A DNA stretch of 64,000 nt, taken from positions 1,302,001 to 1,366,000 of the forward strand of contig NZ_FRCM01000001.1 of assembly GCF_900142915.1 (NCBI RefSeq). Reading direction: 5' to 3'. Position numbers and translations under genes: made by a program. Below are positions 9,173 to 18,719 of this stretch, piece by piece. How positions within the stretch are numbered: position 1 is the stretch's first letter; each line of letters starts with the position of its first letter. The notes below the pieces were generated by a model. That model made no database searches and had not been told where the DNA came from. It saw only the letters and a program-made list of their open reading frames with translations. Source of the stretch: Mucilaginibacter sp. OK098. Its GTDB lineage: Bacteria; Bacteroidota; Bacteroidia; Sphingobacteriales; Sphingobacteriaceae.

Positions 9173-10123
9173 CTATTTATTAAAATGCCCTATTATCAAG
9201 CTGGCCAACTCCACACCAATGCGTTCCTGTGCTTCGTTTGTTGCAGCGCCAATATGCGGTGTTAATGAGATCTTAGGATGTTTAATAATTTCTTCGCGGG
9301 GCGTAGGTTCATTATCAAACACATCCAAAGCTGCGAATGAAACCTGGCCGCTGTTTAAGGCATCAACCAAAGCCAATTCCTCAATTAAACCACCTCGTGA
9401 GATATTCACAAGGCCTACCCCTTTTTTCATTTGAGCTAATTCCTCTGCACCAATCAGAGCTTTATCTACAAATGGCGTATGCAGGGTAATGAAATCGGCC
9501 GTTTTAATGATCTCTTCAAGCGTAGCTGTTTTAACAGATGCCTTAACTTTCGTTCCGCCACCTAAAGTAAGTTCAAGTTCAGGACTAAATGGGAAAAGAT
9601 CATACGCTAAAACATTCATACCAACACCGATAGCAATTTTTGCTACCTCGCGACCAATACGGCCAAAGCCAACAATACCTAACGTTTTATCGCGTAACTC
9701 AATACCTTTAGCATAAGCTTTCTTCAAATCGTTAAATTTAGTATTGCCTTCAACCGGCATTTTGCGGTTACTATCGGGCAAGAAACGCACGCAGCCAAAA
9801 AGCTGTGCAAATACAAGCTCAGCTACTGATAATGATGATGAAGCAGGCGTGTTATACACACCGATGCCTTTTTCTTTGGCATAATCAACATCTATATTAT
9901 CAACACCTACCCCGCCCCTGCCTATCAGTTTCAGGTTAGGGCAAGCGTCAATTAACGCTTTACGCACTTTGGTAGCGCTGCGAACAGTAATAGCATCGTA
10001 TTCCTGTAATCTTACAGGCAATTCATCCTGTGGTATGTTATTAGTATCTACAAAAAAACCGGCATCTTCCAGCATTTTTTTTCCTATCGGATCGATACCA
10101 TCATTAGCTAATATTTTGATCAT
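9173..10123 (-). CDS. serA: D-3-phosphoglycerate dehydrogenase (short form)
   Basis: A protein of 316 residues that oxidises 3-phosphoglycerate to 3-phosphohydroxypyruvate with NAD, the first step of serine synthesis. It has the D-2-hydroxyacid dehydrogenase layout: the substrate domain (1-100 and the C-terminal end) encloses a Rossmann domain with GFGRIG (152-157). The catalytic trio is visible as Arg243 (ISRGG), Glu272 (DNEP) and His290 (TPHIG). It lacks the C-terminal ACT domain of the E. coli enzyme, so serine feedback through ACT is not expected. It lies 92 bp downstream of serC on the same strand. Confidence 0.9.
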   Translation of the reverse strand: MIKILANDGIDPIGKKMLEDAGFFVDTNNIPQDELPVRLQEYDAITVRSATKVRKALIDACPNLKLIGRGGVGVDNIDVDYAKEKGIGVYNTPASSSLSVAELVFAQLFGCVRFLPDSNRKMPVEGNTKFNDLKKAYAKGIELRDKTLGIVGFGRIGREVAKIAIGVGMNVLAYDLFPFSPELELTLGGGTKVKASVKTATLEEIIKTADFITLHTPFVDKALIGAEELAQMKKGVGLVNISRGGLIEELALVDALNSGQVSFAALDVFDNEPTPREEIIKHPKISLTPHIGAATNEAQERIGVELASLIIGHFNK

Positions 10124-10215
10124 GTTGTTAGTTGATTAAGTTGGATTGAGTTAGATTAGGTTGATTAAGTTGAAAGATGAACCACTCACTAAATCAACTT
10201 AATCAACCCAATCAA
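10124..10215. repeat. Hairpin of GTTGATTAAGTTG-type words between serC and serA
   Basis: The left arm repeats TTGATTAAGTTGGATTGAG and similar words; the right arm holds the complement (AATCAACTTAATCAACCCAATCAAC). The same word family recurs at 16100-16172, 18803-18843 and 19047-19068. Its place inside the serC-serA unit suggests an RNA hairpin that could alter stability or read-through. Confidence 0.6.
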
Positions 10216-11286
10216 CTACGCTTTATTTTTTTCTGCAAATTCCTGCATGGCATCAATCAGTACGTAAACGCTGGTGATAGGCAATGCATTATAAATTGAG
10301 GCGCGGAAACCGCCTACACTTCTGTGGCCTTTAATGCCGATAATTCCTTTGTCATCACAAAGCCTTAGGAATGCTTTTTCATGCTCCGGATTTTCCATCA
10401 CAAAGCAAACATTCATGTGTGAACGGTCTTCAACTTCGCATACTGGTTTAAATAACGGGTTGCGGTCAATTTCCTCGTACAATACACGGGCTTTAGCTAT
10501 GTTCTCTTTTTCAATTGCATCAACGCCGCCTTTTGATTTTAACCAGTTAAGGGTTAACATTGATACATATATTGCAAACACTGGAGGCGTGTTATACATC
10601 GATCCGCCTTCAATTTGTGTTTGGTAATTAAACATAGCAGGGATCTTACGACCTGTTTTGCCTAAAAGAGAATCTTTAACTATTACCAACGTAACACCAG
10701 CCGGGCCCATGTTTTTTTGTGCACCTGCGTAGATCAGCCCAAAATCGGCAACATTAACCTTGCGGCTAAATATATCTGACGACATATCACAAACCACCGG
10801 AACGGATGATTTAGGAAATTCCTGTAATTGAGTACCGTAAATGGTATTATTTGATGTAATGTGGAAATAAGCTGCATCAGCCGGAACTTTATAATCCTTA
10901 GGGATATAATTAAAGTTTTTATCTTTTGATGAAGCTACAATTTCAACTTCGCCAAAAAGTTTGGCTTCTTTTAATGCTTTGTTTGCCCATACGCCTGTTT
11001 CAAGGTACGCAGCTTTGCCACCTTCAGGCAGCAGGTTATAAGGCGCTAATGCAAACTGTGTGCTGGCGCCGCCCTGTAAAAACAAAACAGAATATCCTTC
11101 AGGTACGCTGAATAATTCTTTTACAAGTTTTACCGCTTCGTCTAAAACAGATTCAAACTCAGGCGAGCGATGCGAAATTTCTAAAATAGAAAGTCCGATT
11201 CCTCCAAAATCAAGGACGGCTGCTGCTGCCTGTTTTAAAACTTCGTGTGGTAAAATGCCTGGTCCGGCGCCAAAATTATGTTTCAT
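10216..11286 (-). CDS. serC: Phosphoserine aminotransferase
   Basis: A protein of 356 residues from the ATG at 11286 ([13 protein letters not shown]); an in-frame TTG 18 bp upstream is less likely. It converts 3-phosphohydroxypyruvate and glutamate to phosphoserine with PLP. The N-terminal NFGAGP motif, the STQFAL loop and the PLP-binding Lys191 in AGAQKNMGP are typical of SerC (class V aminotransferase fold). Length is normal. It is the upstream gene of the serC-serA pair. A serB-like phosphatase is not in the window. Confidence 0.92.
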   Translation of the reverse strand: MKHNFGAGPGILPHEVLKQAAAAVLDFGGIGLSILEISHRSPEFESVLDEAVKLVKELFSVPEGYSVLFLQGGASTQFALAPYNLLPEGGKAAYLETGVWANKALKEAKLFGEVEIVASSKDKNFNYIPKDYKVPADAAYFHITSNNTIYGTQLQEFPKSSVPVVCDMSSDIFSRKVNVADFGLIYAGAQKNMGPAGVTLVIVKDSLLGKTGRKIPAMFNYQTQIEGGSMYNTPPVFAIYVSMLTLNWLKSKGGVDAIEKENIAKARVLYEEIDRNPLFKPVCEVEDRSHMNVCFVMENPEHEKAFLRLCDDKGIIGIKGHRSVGGFRASIYNALPITSVYVLIDAMQEFAEKNKA

Positions 11287-11556
11287 TTTATTTAATTTTT
11301 TCAATGATGAATGAAGCTATCGTGAGCCTGTATTGCATTTGAGCGTTGCTCCCGATGATTTCATTTGGTTTATAAATTGGTTTTGTTTAATTATAATTAA
11401 TTAACAAATCGGTATTAAGACGGGCCGAAGTTAATTAATTTGACAATATTTATAGAGATTATTTGCTTTTTTTGAAAAATCATACAATTCACTTACAATT
11501 GAAGCTTAGAATTTTAAATATTAAAAAAATTCAGGGTATTTATTATCACCGTTATA

Positions 11557-12225
11557 TCACGATACCGATAAGGCGCCTGATTTTTTCAAGTTGGTGATTG
11601 CCACAGAAGGATCGGGTGCCGAAAAAACCGAGTTGCCCGCAACCAGGACATTTGCCCCTGCTTCAACCAGTTTAGCTGCATTAGTACTATCCACACCGCC
11701 ATCTACCTCAATATATAAACCAGGATTTTTACGATTGCTCAGCTCCTTAATATCCTTTAATTTCTTATAGGTATTTTCAATAAACTTTTGCCCGCCAAAC
11801 CCCGGGTTAACTGACATGATCAATACCATATCCAGGTCGGCTATTATATCTTCAAGCAATGCAACAGGCGTATGCGGATTAAGCGCCACCCCGGCACGGC
11901 AACCAAGCTCTTTAATATATTGAACTGTTCGGTGTAAATTAGGGCATGCTTCGTAATGCACGGTCATCCCCGCTGCGCCGGCTTCTTTAAAATTCTTTAA
12001 ATATCTATCCGGGTCAACTATCATTAAATGAACATCCAGTGGTTTTTCTGCATGTTTTTTAACAGCAGTAACAACCGGGAAACCAAAAGAAATATTAGGC
12101 ACAAACATACCATCCATAATATCCACATGAATCCAGTCTGCATCGCTTTTGTTGATCAGTTCAATATCACGTTGCAGGTTGGCAAAATCGGCAGCTAAAA
12201 TTGATGGTGCTATTAGGTGGTTCAT
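11557..12225 (-). CDS. rpe: Ribulose-phosphate 3-epimerase
   Basis: A protein of 222 residues from the ATG at 12225 (MNHLIAPSILAADFANLQRD); the longer open frame upstream is not needed. It interconverts ribulose 5-phosphate and xylulose 5-phosphate in the pentose phosphate pathway. Metal ligands and motifs of the TIM barrel are visible: HVDIMDGMFVPN, DVHLMIVDP, VNPGFGGQKF and EVDGGV. Length and order are normal. It is divergent from the first GG-leader peptide gene. Confidence 0.93.
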   Translation of the reverse strand: MNHLIAPSILAADFANLQRDIELINKSDADWIHVDIMDGMFVPNISFGFPVVTAVKKHAEKPLDVHLMIVDPDRYLKNFKEAGAAGMTVHYEACPNLHRTVQYIKELGCRAGVALNPHTPVALLEDIIADLDMVLIMSVNPGFGGQKFIENTYKKLKDIKELSNRKNPGLYIEVDGGVDSTNAAKLVEAGANVLVAGNSVFSAPDPSVAITNLKKSGALSVS

Positions 12226-12356
12226 GGGTACAAATGTAGTGATTTTTAGTCCGAAAGTCGGGAATGTACGAAAGCCCGAACAAGAATTCAAGGTGAATTT
12301 AAACTTATGACGTTTAGTTTACAACCCTTCAATTATTATATATTTTAAGAATCATT

Positions 12357-12380
12357 AGTTATTAAAAAAATTTAATAACT
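12357..12380. promoter_or_regulatory. Perfect palindrome upstream of the first GG-leader peptide
   Basis: AGTTATTAAA and its complement TTTAATAACT are separated by AAAA. The palindrome lies about 43 bp before the peptide start, between it and the divergent rpe. It could be an operator or an AT-rich promoter feature. No function is shown. Confidence 0.35.
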
Positions 12381-12422
12381 ATATTTAATTAAATTTTACA
12401 AACCTTATTTAAACAAAAAATT

Positions 12423-12650
12423 ATGGAAAATTCGAAAAAATTACTCTCAAATGCTTTGAGCCGCGCCGATCTTAAAAAAATAAAGGGCGGTTTATCTGAC
12501 CCCTGTTCAAATGCATGGGTGGCCTGCCATCCTAATTGCGGACATTTTACCACCTCTTACAGCACATATATAACATGTATAGACAGTTACCATATCACAG
12601 GTTGCTCTCCATTACAAGGATGGGGTGTTGTTTGTGGTAACTACAATTGA
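12423..12650 (+). CDS. GG-leader Cys-rich peptide precursor 1
   Basis: A protein of 75 residues. The leader has the double-glycine form used in Bacteroidota natural-product precursors: LSRADLKKIKGG (residues 12-23), with predicted cleavage after GG by a peptidase-containing ABC transporter. The core has six Cys with spacing C-x6-C-x3-C-G-x11-C-x8-C-SPLxGxGxV-C. Precursor 2 shares the pattern, so the cysteines are probably under selection, as disulfides or modification sites. No LanB/LanM, radical SAM or peptidase-exporter gene is next to it. It is not in a lantibiotic family that I recognise. Confidence 0.8.
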   Translation: MENSKKLLSNALSRADLKKIKGGLSDPCSNAWVACHPNCGHFTTSYSTYITCIDSYHITGCSPLQGWGVVCGNYN

Positions 12651-12744
12651 TTGAGCTGCTAACTTTAATGATATTTCCCACAATTGTTTTTATCAATTAT
12701 TTCAAGATCTTAGATTATACTTTTAACCTATAACCCAAATCAAT

Positions 12745-12945
12745 ATGAAAAATTCAGAGAAAACAGGTTTAAATTCATTAACCCGCACAGAATTAAAACA
12801 AGTAAAAGGTGGTGGGCCGGTTAACTGCACGGCTGTTTATCAATCTTGTGCTTCTCATTGCGGGTCGTATCCTGCATTTGCAGCATGTGTTACCGGTTAC
12901 ACTACTATGTGCTCGCCCCTTTATGGCTTTGGCCTCGTTTGTTAA
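12745..12945 (+). CDS. GG-leader Cys-rich peptide precursor 2
   Basis: A protein of 66 residues, paralogous to the peptide 94 bp upstream. The leader contains LTRTELKQVKGG (residues 12-23). The core has C-x6-C-x3-C-G-x7-C-x7-C-SPLxGxGxV-C: the same six-Cys frame with shortened loops, and the same SPLYGFGLVC-type ending. The two are probably expressed together, with a shared terminator hairpin after this gene. Export and processing genes are not nearby, so they would have to be encoded elsewhere. Confidence 0.8.
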   Translation: MKNSEKTGLNSLTRTELKQVKGGGPVNCTAVYQSCASHCGSYPAFAACVTGYTTMCSPLYGFGLVC

Positions 12946-12970
12946 TGATTGATGCCTTACGTTTAATACA

Positions 12971-13009
12971 ATAAGATTTACGAAGCCTTAAAAACTTCGT
13001 AAATCTTAT
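12971..13009. terminator. Bidirectional terminator hairpin
   Basis: A perfect 15-bp stem (ATAAGATTTACGAAG / CTTCGTAAATCTTAT) with a 9-nt loop lies between the peptide pair on the plus strand and the convergent permease gene, whose stop is at 13012. Confidence 0.7.
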
Positions 13010-13011
13010 TC

Positions 13012-15423
13012 TTATTCTGTCTTCAAACTCCTTACAGGATTCATTAACGCAGCTTTTATAGCGCGGAAGCTTACCGTTGAAATGGTTATTACCACTGCCA
13101 GTAAGCCTGCTATTGCAAATACCCACCAGCTAATATTAGTACGATAAGCAAAATCCTGCAGCCAGCGGCTCATAGTCCACCAGGCAAGCGGGAAGGCGAT
13201 AATGGCTGAAATCGCCACAAGCTTTAGGAAATCGTTTGAAAGCATAGCTACAATATTAGTAACCGTTGCTCCCAGAACTTTGCGGATCCCGATCTCTTTA
13301 GTGCGTTGTTCAGCGGCATAAGTAACCAGCCCAAATAAACCAAGACAGGCAATCAGTATTGCAAAAAATGCAAACGACATAAATATTTTACCCGTATTTT
13401 GTTCGGATTGATAGAGGTGGTTAAAGTCATCAGCCATAAACGAATAGGTAAACGGCTGACCTGCCATATTTGCGTCAGCACCGCGATACAATGCTTGCAG
13501 CTGCGAAATAAGCGCCGGAATATTTTTGGTTTCTATCCGCATAGCCATAGCGCGTTTGTCCATGCCTAAATTCATTATAATTGGCACGATTTTGTTACGC
13601 AGGGAACCGGCGTTAAAATCTTTTACTACTCCCACAATCTCATAACGGTGACCGTTACGGTATAAGAACTTATTTAAAGGCTCCCTCATCCCAAGCATAG
13701 TTGCGGCTGTTTGGTTAATAAGAACAGCGGTCGAGTCAGTCAGCCTGTTCTTCAAAAAATTTCGTCCGCCCGCCATTTGCATGCCCAGGGTTGGGATATA
13801 ATCTTCATCAATGTACCAGGTCTCGAGCCCGACCGACTGGCCCGAACTCATGGATGCATCTTTGCCGTAAACTTCGGTGTCCTCATTAATTGTTGTGGGC
13901 AGCGAGCCGGAAAATGTGACCGATTTAACCCCGGCAAGCCTAAGCACATCTTCTTTAAACGATTTTGAGTGCTCACCAAGTGAATAAATATTTTGCAGTA
14001 CTATTACCTGCTCGCGGTTGTAACCAAGTGTTTTGTTGCGGATATAATTAAGCTGGCTGTAAATAACCAACGTGCCCACAATTAAAACAATAACCGTTAC
14101 AAACTGAAAAACCACCAGGCCATTACGCAAAAAGCTATTTTTGAAACCAGCCGAGAGTTTGCCCTTTAACACCTGGATAGGCTGAAAAGCCGACATAAAA
14201 AATGCAGGGTATGCACCGGCTATCAGGCCGATAATAAGCGTTGCCGACAACAGCGCCGGTAAGATCCAGGCGTTGGCAAACAGGTTTAAACTAATTTGTT
14301 TGCCAGCCAACTGATTAAAATAGTGCAGGAGGAATAACGCAATTACCCAGGCAATAACCAGCGCAATAAAGCTGGTAACAACCGACTCGACCAGGAACTG
14401 GTTAATAAGCGAGCTGCGGTTAGAACCAAGCACCTTACGCACACCTACTTCTTTCGAGCGGCCTGCCGAACGCGCGGTTGAAAGGTTCATAAAATTAACG
14501 CAGGCAATCAGCAGAATCAATACTGCTATAATTACTGACATGTATACATATTGGATATTGCCGGATGGCTCCCTTTCGTGCGTAACTTCTGAATAAAGGT
14601 GAATTTTGGTTAACGGAATGGTTACAAACCTAAAATGGTCGCCTTTTTGGTCAAGATCGGCAATGGTAGTATGAATAAATTGTTTCAACTCAGGCTCAGC
14701 ATATTTTTTACAGGCCTCACGCAGGTCGGCATCTATCTCTTTTTGCGACACGCCTTTGCGTGCAACCAGGTATGTCATAGAGTTTTCGCTGGTCCACTGC
14801 GTTTCATTCCTGTCTGCACGTTCACTTATGGCTTTGATAAAGCTGAAGTGCAGATGCGATTGCACAGGCATATTTTTTATCACCCCGGTAATTTTATAAT
14901 CGGCAGTGTTATCTATGTGCATTGTTTTGCCGATGACATCCAGCGTATTAAAATATTTCATAGCGATATTTTCGTTTATCACCAGCGAATGTGGTTCATT
15001 GAGGGCGGTTTTAGGGTCGCCGGCAATCATGGGTAATGTAAATACCTTAAACAGGTTGGCATCAGCATAATAGCAGTTATCCTCAATCAAAGTTTGGTTA
15101 TCCTTCTTTACCAAAATTTTGCCGTTGTTTTTAAGTCGGGCAGCCATCTCGATATTCGGGTATTCCTTAACCATTGTCGCAGCCATAGATGCCGGCGATT
15201 CGCGATCAAGGAAAACGCTGCCGTTTACTTTAAAATCAGATGTAACACGGTAGATGCGGTCGGCGTTTATATTATATTTATCATAACTAAGCTCATCAAT
15301 AACAAATAAAGTGATGAGCAAACAAACAGCCAGCCCGATTGCCAGCCCAAAGATATTTATGGCAGAAAAGCCCTTGTTCCTCCAAAGGTTTCTGAACGCT
15401 ATTTTGAAGTAGTTTTTAAACAT
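13012..15423 (-). CDS. FtsX/MacB-type ABC transporter permease (duplicated core)
   Basis: A protein of 803 residues. The N terminus MFKNYFKIAFRNLWRNKGFS followed by a helix (about 21-43) starts a MacB periplasmic domain. An FtsX domain with three to four helices follows (about 285-420). The unit then repeats, ending with FtsX motifs EQRTKEIGIRKVLGA and MNPVRSLKTE. This doubled form is very common in Bacteroidota and works with a separate ATPase in moving peptides, lipids or antibiotics across the envelope. No ATPase is next to it. It converges on the two GG-leader peptides, so any link to them is speculative. A paralogue lies at 54861-57251. Confidence 0.85.
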   Translation of the reverse strand: MFKNYFKIAFRNLWRNKGFSAINIFGLAIGLAVCLLITLFVIDELSYDKYNINADRIYRVTSDFKVNGSVFLDRESPASMAATMVKEYPNIEMAARLKNNGKILVKKDNQTLIEDNCYYADANLFKVFTLPMIAGDPKTALNEPHSLVINENIAMKYFNTLDVIGKTMHIDNTADYKITGVIKNMPVQSHLHFSFIKAISERADRNETQWTSENSMTYLVARKGVSQKEIDADLREACKKYAEPELKQFIHTTIADLDQKGDHFRFVTIPLTKIHLYSEVTHEREPSGNIQYVYMSVIIAVLILLIACVNFMNLSTARSAGRSKEVGVRKVLGSNRSSLINQFLVESVVTSFIALVIAWVIALFLLHYFNQLAGKQISLNLFANAWILPALLSATLIIGLIAGAYPAFFMSAFQPIQVLKGKLSAGFKNSFLRNGLVVFQFVTVIVLIVGTLVIYSQLNYIRNKTLGYNREQVIVLQNIYSLGEHSKSFKEDVLRLAGVKSVTFSGSLPTTINEDTEVYGKDASMSSGQSVGLETWYIDEDYIPTLGMQMAGGRNFLKNRLTDSTAVLINQTAATMLGMREPLNKFLYRNGHRYEIVGVVKDFNAGSLRNKIVPIIMNLGMDKRAMAMRIETKNIPALISQLQALYRGADANMAGQPFTYSFMADDFNHLYQSEQNTGKIFMSFAFFAILIACLGLFGLVTYAAEQRTKEIGIRKVLGATVTNIVAMLSNDFLKLVAISAIIAFPLAWWTMSRWLQDFAYRTNISWWVFAIAGLLAVVITISTVSFRAIKAALMNPVRSLKTE

Positions 15424-15629
15424 AATGCCGGTATTTATAACTGTCAGACAACCAATACAATGCCATTATGTTAACCAATTGAATATCAAAACAATACAAT
15501 AATAAACAAGAAGTAAAAACGTACGATTTTGATGCAGTGGAGTGTTCGTTTGCGGAGGGGTCGTGAAGAGGTTGTAAGGGTTGTAGTTGTTGGAAGGGTT
15601 ATAGGGGTATTGTTGAAATAAGTTCTATC

Positions 15630-15676
15630 TTTCGGACTTCCGGACTTCCGGACTTTACTGACTTTCGGACTTCAAA
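15630..15676. repeat. Short tandem CGGACTTC words
   Basis: CGGACTTC-like words repeat (TTTCGGACTTCCGGACTTCCGGACTTTACTGACTTTCGGACTTC in short pieces), with G-rich GGTTGTAAGGGTTGTAG DNA before them. Non-coding, downstream of the small acidic gene at 15678. Confidence 0.5.
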
Positions 15677-15677
15677 A

Positions 15678-15947
15678 TTAATCACAATTCAATAGCAGGT
15701 CGTAATACTTCTGCATTAAAACGGTATCGTAATTAACAAGGGAGTTATAAGCTTCAGAAACAAGCTCATTCAGGATAGATGAGCCAAGCTGCCCACCTCC
15801 ATTAGGAATGGAATCATAATAAGTAATCAGTTCTTTAACCCTTATAATTTCATATAATAACAACTGTACTAAATCCGCTTGTGAGCCCGATTGTATACCC
15901 GCTGAATTATTGATAAAATCTAAAGGATCGTTACTACTAGAAGCCAT
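15678..15947 (-). CDS. Small hypothetical protein
   Basis: A protein of 89 residues with no signal peptide and no clear membrane segment. It is mostly helical in appearance (LVQLLLYEIIRVKELITYYD and LVSEAYNSLVNYDTVLM) with a Gly-rich break (PNGGGQLGSS) between. Overall acidic. I do not recognise it. It stands alone, has an ATG start, and is separated from pnp by a strong palindrome. Confidence 0.5.
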   Translation of the reverse strand: MASSSNDPLDFINNSAGIQSGSQADLVQLLLYEIIRVKELITYYDSIPNGGGQLGSSILNELVSEAYNSLVNYDTVLMQKYYDLLLNCD

Positions 15948-16045
15948 TTTTATATTCAGGGATCGGACTTAACGGTTTTATCAGTTACTTCAAACTAAAT
16001 GAAGTTAAAAAAGTTGTATTTTGTTTTAAAAATATAAAAATAAAT

Positions 16046-16094
16046 TATTTTAAATATTAAAACCCTCATAATGAGGGTTTTAATATTTAAAATA
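16046..16094. terminator. Long perfect palindrome, likely terminator
   Basis: A 23-bp perfect stem (arm ends TATTTTAAATATT and AAAACCCTCA) with a three-base loop TAA. A GC-centred hairpin flanked by A/T runs on both sides fits an intrinsic terminator that works in both directions. On the minus strand it lies downstream of pnp. Confidence 0.75.
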
Positions 16095-16099
16095 GCTAA

Positions 16100-16172
16100 T
16101 TATGCTGATTAAGTGAGTGGTTGATTAAGTTAAAAACTTTTAACCTAATCAACTTAATCTAACTCAATCAAC
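16100..16172. repeat. Hairpin of GTTGATTAAGTT-type words after pnp
   Basis: Left arm AGTGAGTGGTTGATTAAGTT and right arm complement (AACTTAATC... AATCAACTGCTCACT) meet around an AAAACTTTT centre. Same word family as at 10124-10215. It sits directly at the 3' end of pnp and precedes the long palindrome. Confidence 0.6.
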
Positions 16173-16178
16173 TGCTCA

Positions 16179-18308
16179 CTAATTTTTAGGAGCTTCAGGG
16201 CGGGGCAACAAAACTTTACGTGAAAGTTTCAGTTTACCCTGCTTATCAACATCAAGTAATTTCACGCGTACTTCATCACCAATTTCAAAGATGCCGTCCA
16301 TTGTTTCAATCCTGCGATGATCAATTTCAGAGATATGCAGCAAGCCGTCTTTACCTGGCATAATTTCAACAAATGCACCAAACGGCATTATTGATTTTAC
16401 TTTACCTTCGTATATTTCACCAACTTCAGGTTTTGAAGCAATGTTTTTAATCCGGGTAACCGCTTTATCAATAGCTTCCTTGTTATCAGCAAAGATCTGA
16501 ACAACACCCTGGTTACCTACTTCTTCAATTGAGATAGTAGCGCCGGTTTCGCGTTGCATTTCCTGGATGATCTTTCCACCAGGTCCGATAACCGCACCGA
16601 TAAATTCCTTATCAATCCGGATGGTAACAATACGCGGAGCATGTGGTTTGTAATCCTCACGCGGAGCCGTAATGGTTTTAGCCATTTCACCTAAAATGTG
16701 TAAACGACCATCCTTAGCCTGGTTTAACGCGTTGGTTAGAACTTCGTAGGATAAACCGTTTATTTTAAGGTCCATTTGTACAGCAACAATACCTTTTTCA
16801 GTACCTGTTACCTTAAAGTCCATATCACCTAAGTGATCTTCATCACCCAAAATATCGGAAAGGATAGCATATTTTGTACCCATTTCGTTGGTGATCAAAC
16901 CCATTGCGATACCTGATACCGGTGATTTGATTTTAATACCCGCATCCATCAGCGCCAATGTACCGGCACAAACCGTGGCCATTGATGATGAACCGTTTGA
17001 TTCCAAAATATCAGAAACGATCCGGATAGTATATGGATTTTCGTCATCAGCAGGCAATACCTGTTTTAATGAACGCATTGCCAAATTACCATGACCAATC
17101 TCGCGGCGACCAGCTCCCCTGTTAGGGCGAACCTCACCAGTTGAGAAACCAGGGAAATTATAGTGTAATAAGAATTTTGAATAGCCGTTTATAAACGCGC
17201 CATCAATCATTTGCTCATCGTCTTTAGCGCCTAAGGTAACGCTGGTTAATGATTGTGTTTCACCACGGGTAAACACAGCAGAACCGTGAGCAGCAGGTAA
17301 ATAACCAATTTCGCTCCAGATAGGGCGGATCTGAGTGGTGGTACGACCGTCTAAACGTTTGCCTTCGTCTAATACAAGGTTACGGATAGCATCATACTCA
17401 ACATCATGGTAATATTTTTTGGCTAAGAATTTGGTAACGTCATCAATCTCGCCTAAAGTAGCGATATAAGCATCACGAACTTCTTTAAATTTAGCTGAAC
17501 GTTCATCTTTTGCTGATGCAGAAGAAGCGATAGCGTAAACCTGCTCATAAGTAGCAGCATAGATGGCTTTTTTCAAATCCTCGTTGCTGTTCTCATGGCT
17601 GTAAACACGTTTTTCAGTTTTGCCAACTTCAATGGTTAGTTCTTTTTGAGCTAAACACTGAATTTTGATAGCCGTGTGCGCAAATTTAATTGCTTCAACC
17701 AGCTCATCTTCCTGGATCTCTTTCGATTCACCTTCAACCATGTTAATATCATGCTCAGAACCTGCTACAATAAATTCTAAAGTAGCGGTAGCCAGCTGGC
17801 TTAACGTTGGGTTGATAATTAACTGACCATCAACTTTAGCAACACGTACTTCGGAGATAGGGCCGTTAAAAGGAATGTTTGAAACTGATAAAGCTGCTGA
17901 TGCTGCCAAACCGGCAAGGCAATCAGGCATAATATCTTTATCGGCAGAAATTAAAGAGATCATCACTTGTGTATCAGCGTGATAATCTTCAGGGAACATC
18001 GGGCGTAGTGCACGGTCAACCAAACGGGAGATTAAAACCTCGTAGTCTGATAAACGGGCCTCGCGGCGTAAAAATCCACCCGGAATACGTCCGGTGGCAG
18101 CATATTTTTCCTGGTAGTCAACAGATAGGGGTAAAAAATCAACTCCTTCTTTTGCTTCCAATGATGATACTACTGTAGCAAGCAACATGGTATCACCCAT
18201 TTTAATTACCACAGAGCCATCGGCTTGTTTGGCCAACTTACCGGTTTCGATCTCAATGGTGCGGCCGTCACCTAAATCAATAACCTTTTTAATTACGTTT
18301 AAACTCAT
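16179..18308 (-). CDS. pnp: Polyribonucleotide nucleotidyltransferase
   Basis: A protein of 709 residues from the ATG at 18308 ([20 protein letters not shown]); a GTG seven codons upstream is less likely. PNPase degrades RNA 3' to 5' by phosphorolysis and belongs to the RNA degradosome. Domains in order: RNase PH 1 (about 1-140), linking helical domain, RNase PH 2 (about 310-545), KH domain with [11 protein letters not shown], and S1 domain ([20 protein letters not shown]). Length is normal. It lies downstream of rpsO on the same strand, the conserved rpsO-pnp order, but with a terminator between. Confidence 0.95.
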   Translation of the reverse strand: MSLNVIKKVIDLGDGRTIEIETGKLAKQADGSVVIKMGDTMLLATVVSSLEAKEGVDFLPLSVDYQEKYAATGRIPGGFLRREARLSDYEVLISRLVDRALRPMFPEDYHADTQVMISLISADKDIMPDCLAGLAASAALSVSNIPFNGPISEVRVAKVDGQLIINPTLSQLATATLEFIVAGSEHDINMVEGESKEIQEDELVEAIKFAHTAIKIQCLAQKELTIEVGKTEKRVYSHENSNEDLKKAIYAATYEQVYAIASSASAKDERSAKFKEVRDAYIATLGEIDDVTKFLAKKYYHDVEYDAIRNLVLDEGKRLDGRTTTQIRPIWSEIGYLPAAHGSAVFTRGETQSLTSVTLGAKDDEQMIDGAFINGYSKFLLHYNFPGFSTGEVRPNRGAGRREIGHGNLAMRSLKQVLPADDENPYTIRIVSDILESNGSSSMATVCAGTLALMDAGIKIKSPVSGIAMGLITNEMGTKYAILSDILGDEDHLGDMDFKVTGTEKGIVAVQMDLKINGLSYEVLTNALNQAKDGRLHILGEMAKTITAPREDYKPHAPRIVTIRIDKEFIGAVIGPGGKIIQEMQRETGATISIEEVGNQGVVQIFADNKEAIDKAVTRIKNIASKPEVGEIYEGKVKSIMPFGAFVEIMPGKDGLLHISEIDHRRIETMDGIFEIGDEVRVKLLDVDKQGKLKLSRKVLLPRPEAPKN

Positions 18309-18387
18309 CTTTTTTTTGTTTTGATGCACTTTTCATCTTTCGGAGCTCATCGGTTTTTATGTGTGTGTGTAAATATTGTTTCAAAAG

Positions 18388-18425
18388 TAAAAAAGCCATC
18401 CAGATAAATCGGACGGCTTTTTATA
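18388..18425 (-). terminator. Intrinsic terminator of rpsO
   Basis: On the minus strand an AAAAAGCCGTCC / GGATGGCTTTTT stem (one G-U pair) is followed by T residues. It lies directly after the rpsO stop and before pnp, so pnp may depend on read-through or on its own promoter. Confidence 0.75.
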
Positions 18426-18440
18426 AAAAAATAAGAAAAG

Positions 18441-18719
18441 TTATTTGATGATATCCCTTAGCTGTAGGGCTTTGATGATAGCACGATATCTTTCAATGTC
18501 TTTTTTGAACAGGTATGCAAGTAATGCACGACGTTTACCCACTAATTTTTGCAGTGATAACTGGGTTGAAAAATCATGTTTGTTTTTTTTCAAGTGACCG
18601 GTTAAATGTGCAATACGGTAGGTAAATAATGCTACCTGACCTTCGGCTGTACCTGTATCGGCAGCGCTTTTACCATGTTTTGCAAAGATCTCTGCCTTTG
18701 CTTCTGAACTTAAATACAT
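18441..18719 (-). CDS. rpsO: 30S ribosomal protein S15
   Basis: A protein of 92 residues (family about 89) that binds the central domain of 16S rRNA and helps form bridge B4. The S15 signature is seen in GTAEGQVALFTYRIAHLTGHLKKNKHDF, given here in parts: GTAEGQVALF, TYRIAHLTGHL, and KLVGKRRALLAYL. Next gene downstream is pnp, as in most bacteria. Confidence 0.96.
   Translation of the reverse strand: MYLSSEAKAEIFAKHGKSAADTGTAEGQVALFTYRIAHLTGHLKKNKHDFSTQLSLQKLVGKRRALLAYLFKKDIERYRAIIKALQLRDIIK

Noticed and set aside
13012..15423. FtsX permease as the exporter of GG-leader peptides 1 and 2
   Set aside because: It is convergent, separated by a terminator, has no peptidase or ATPase, and such permeases are abundant in this phylum with no peptide neighbours.
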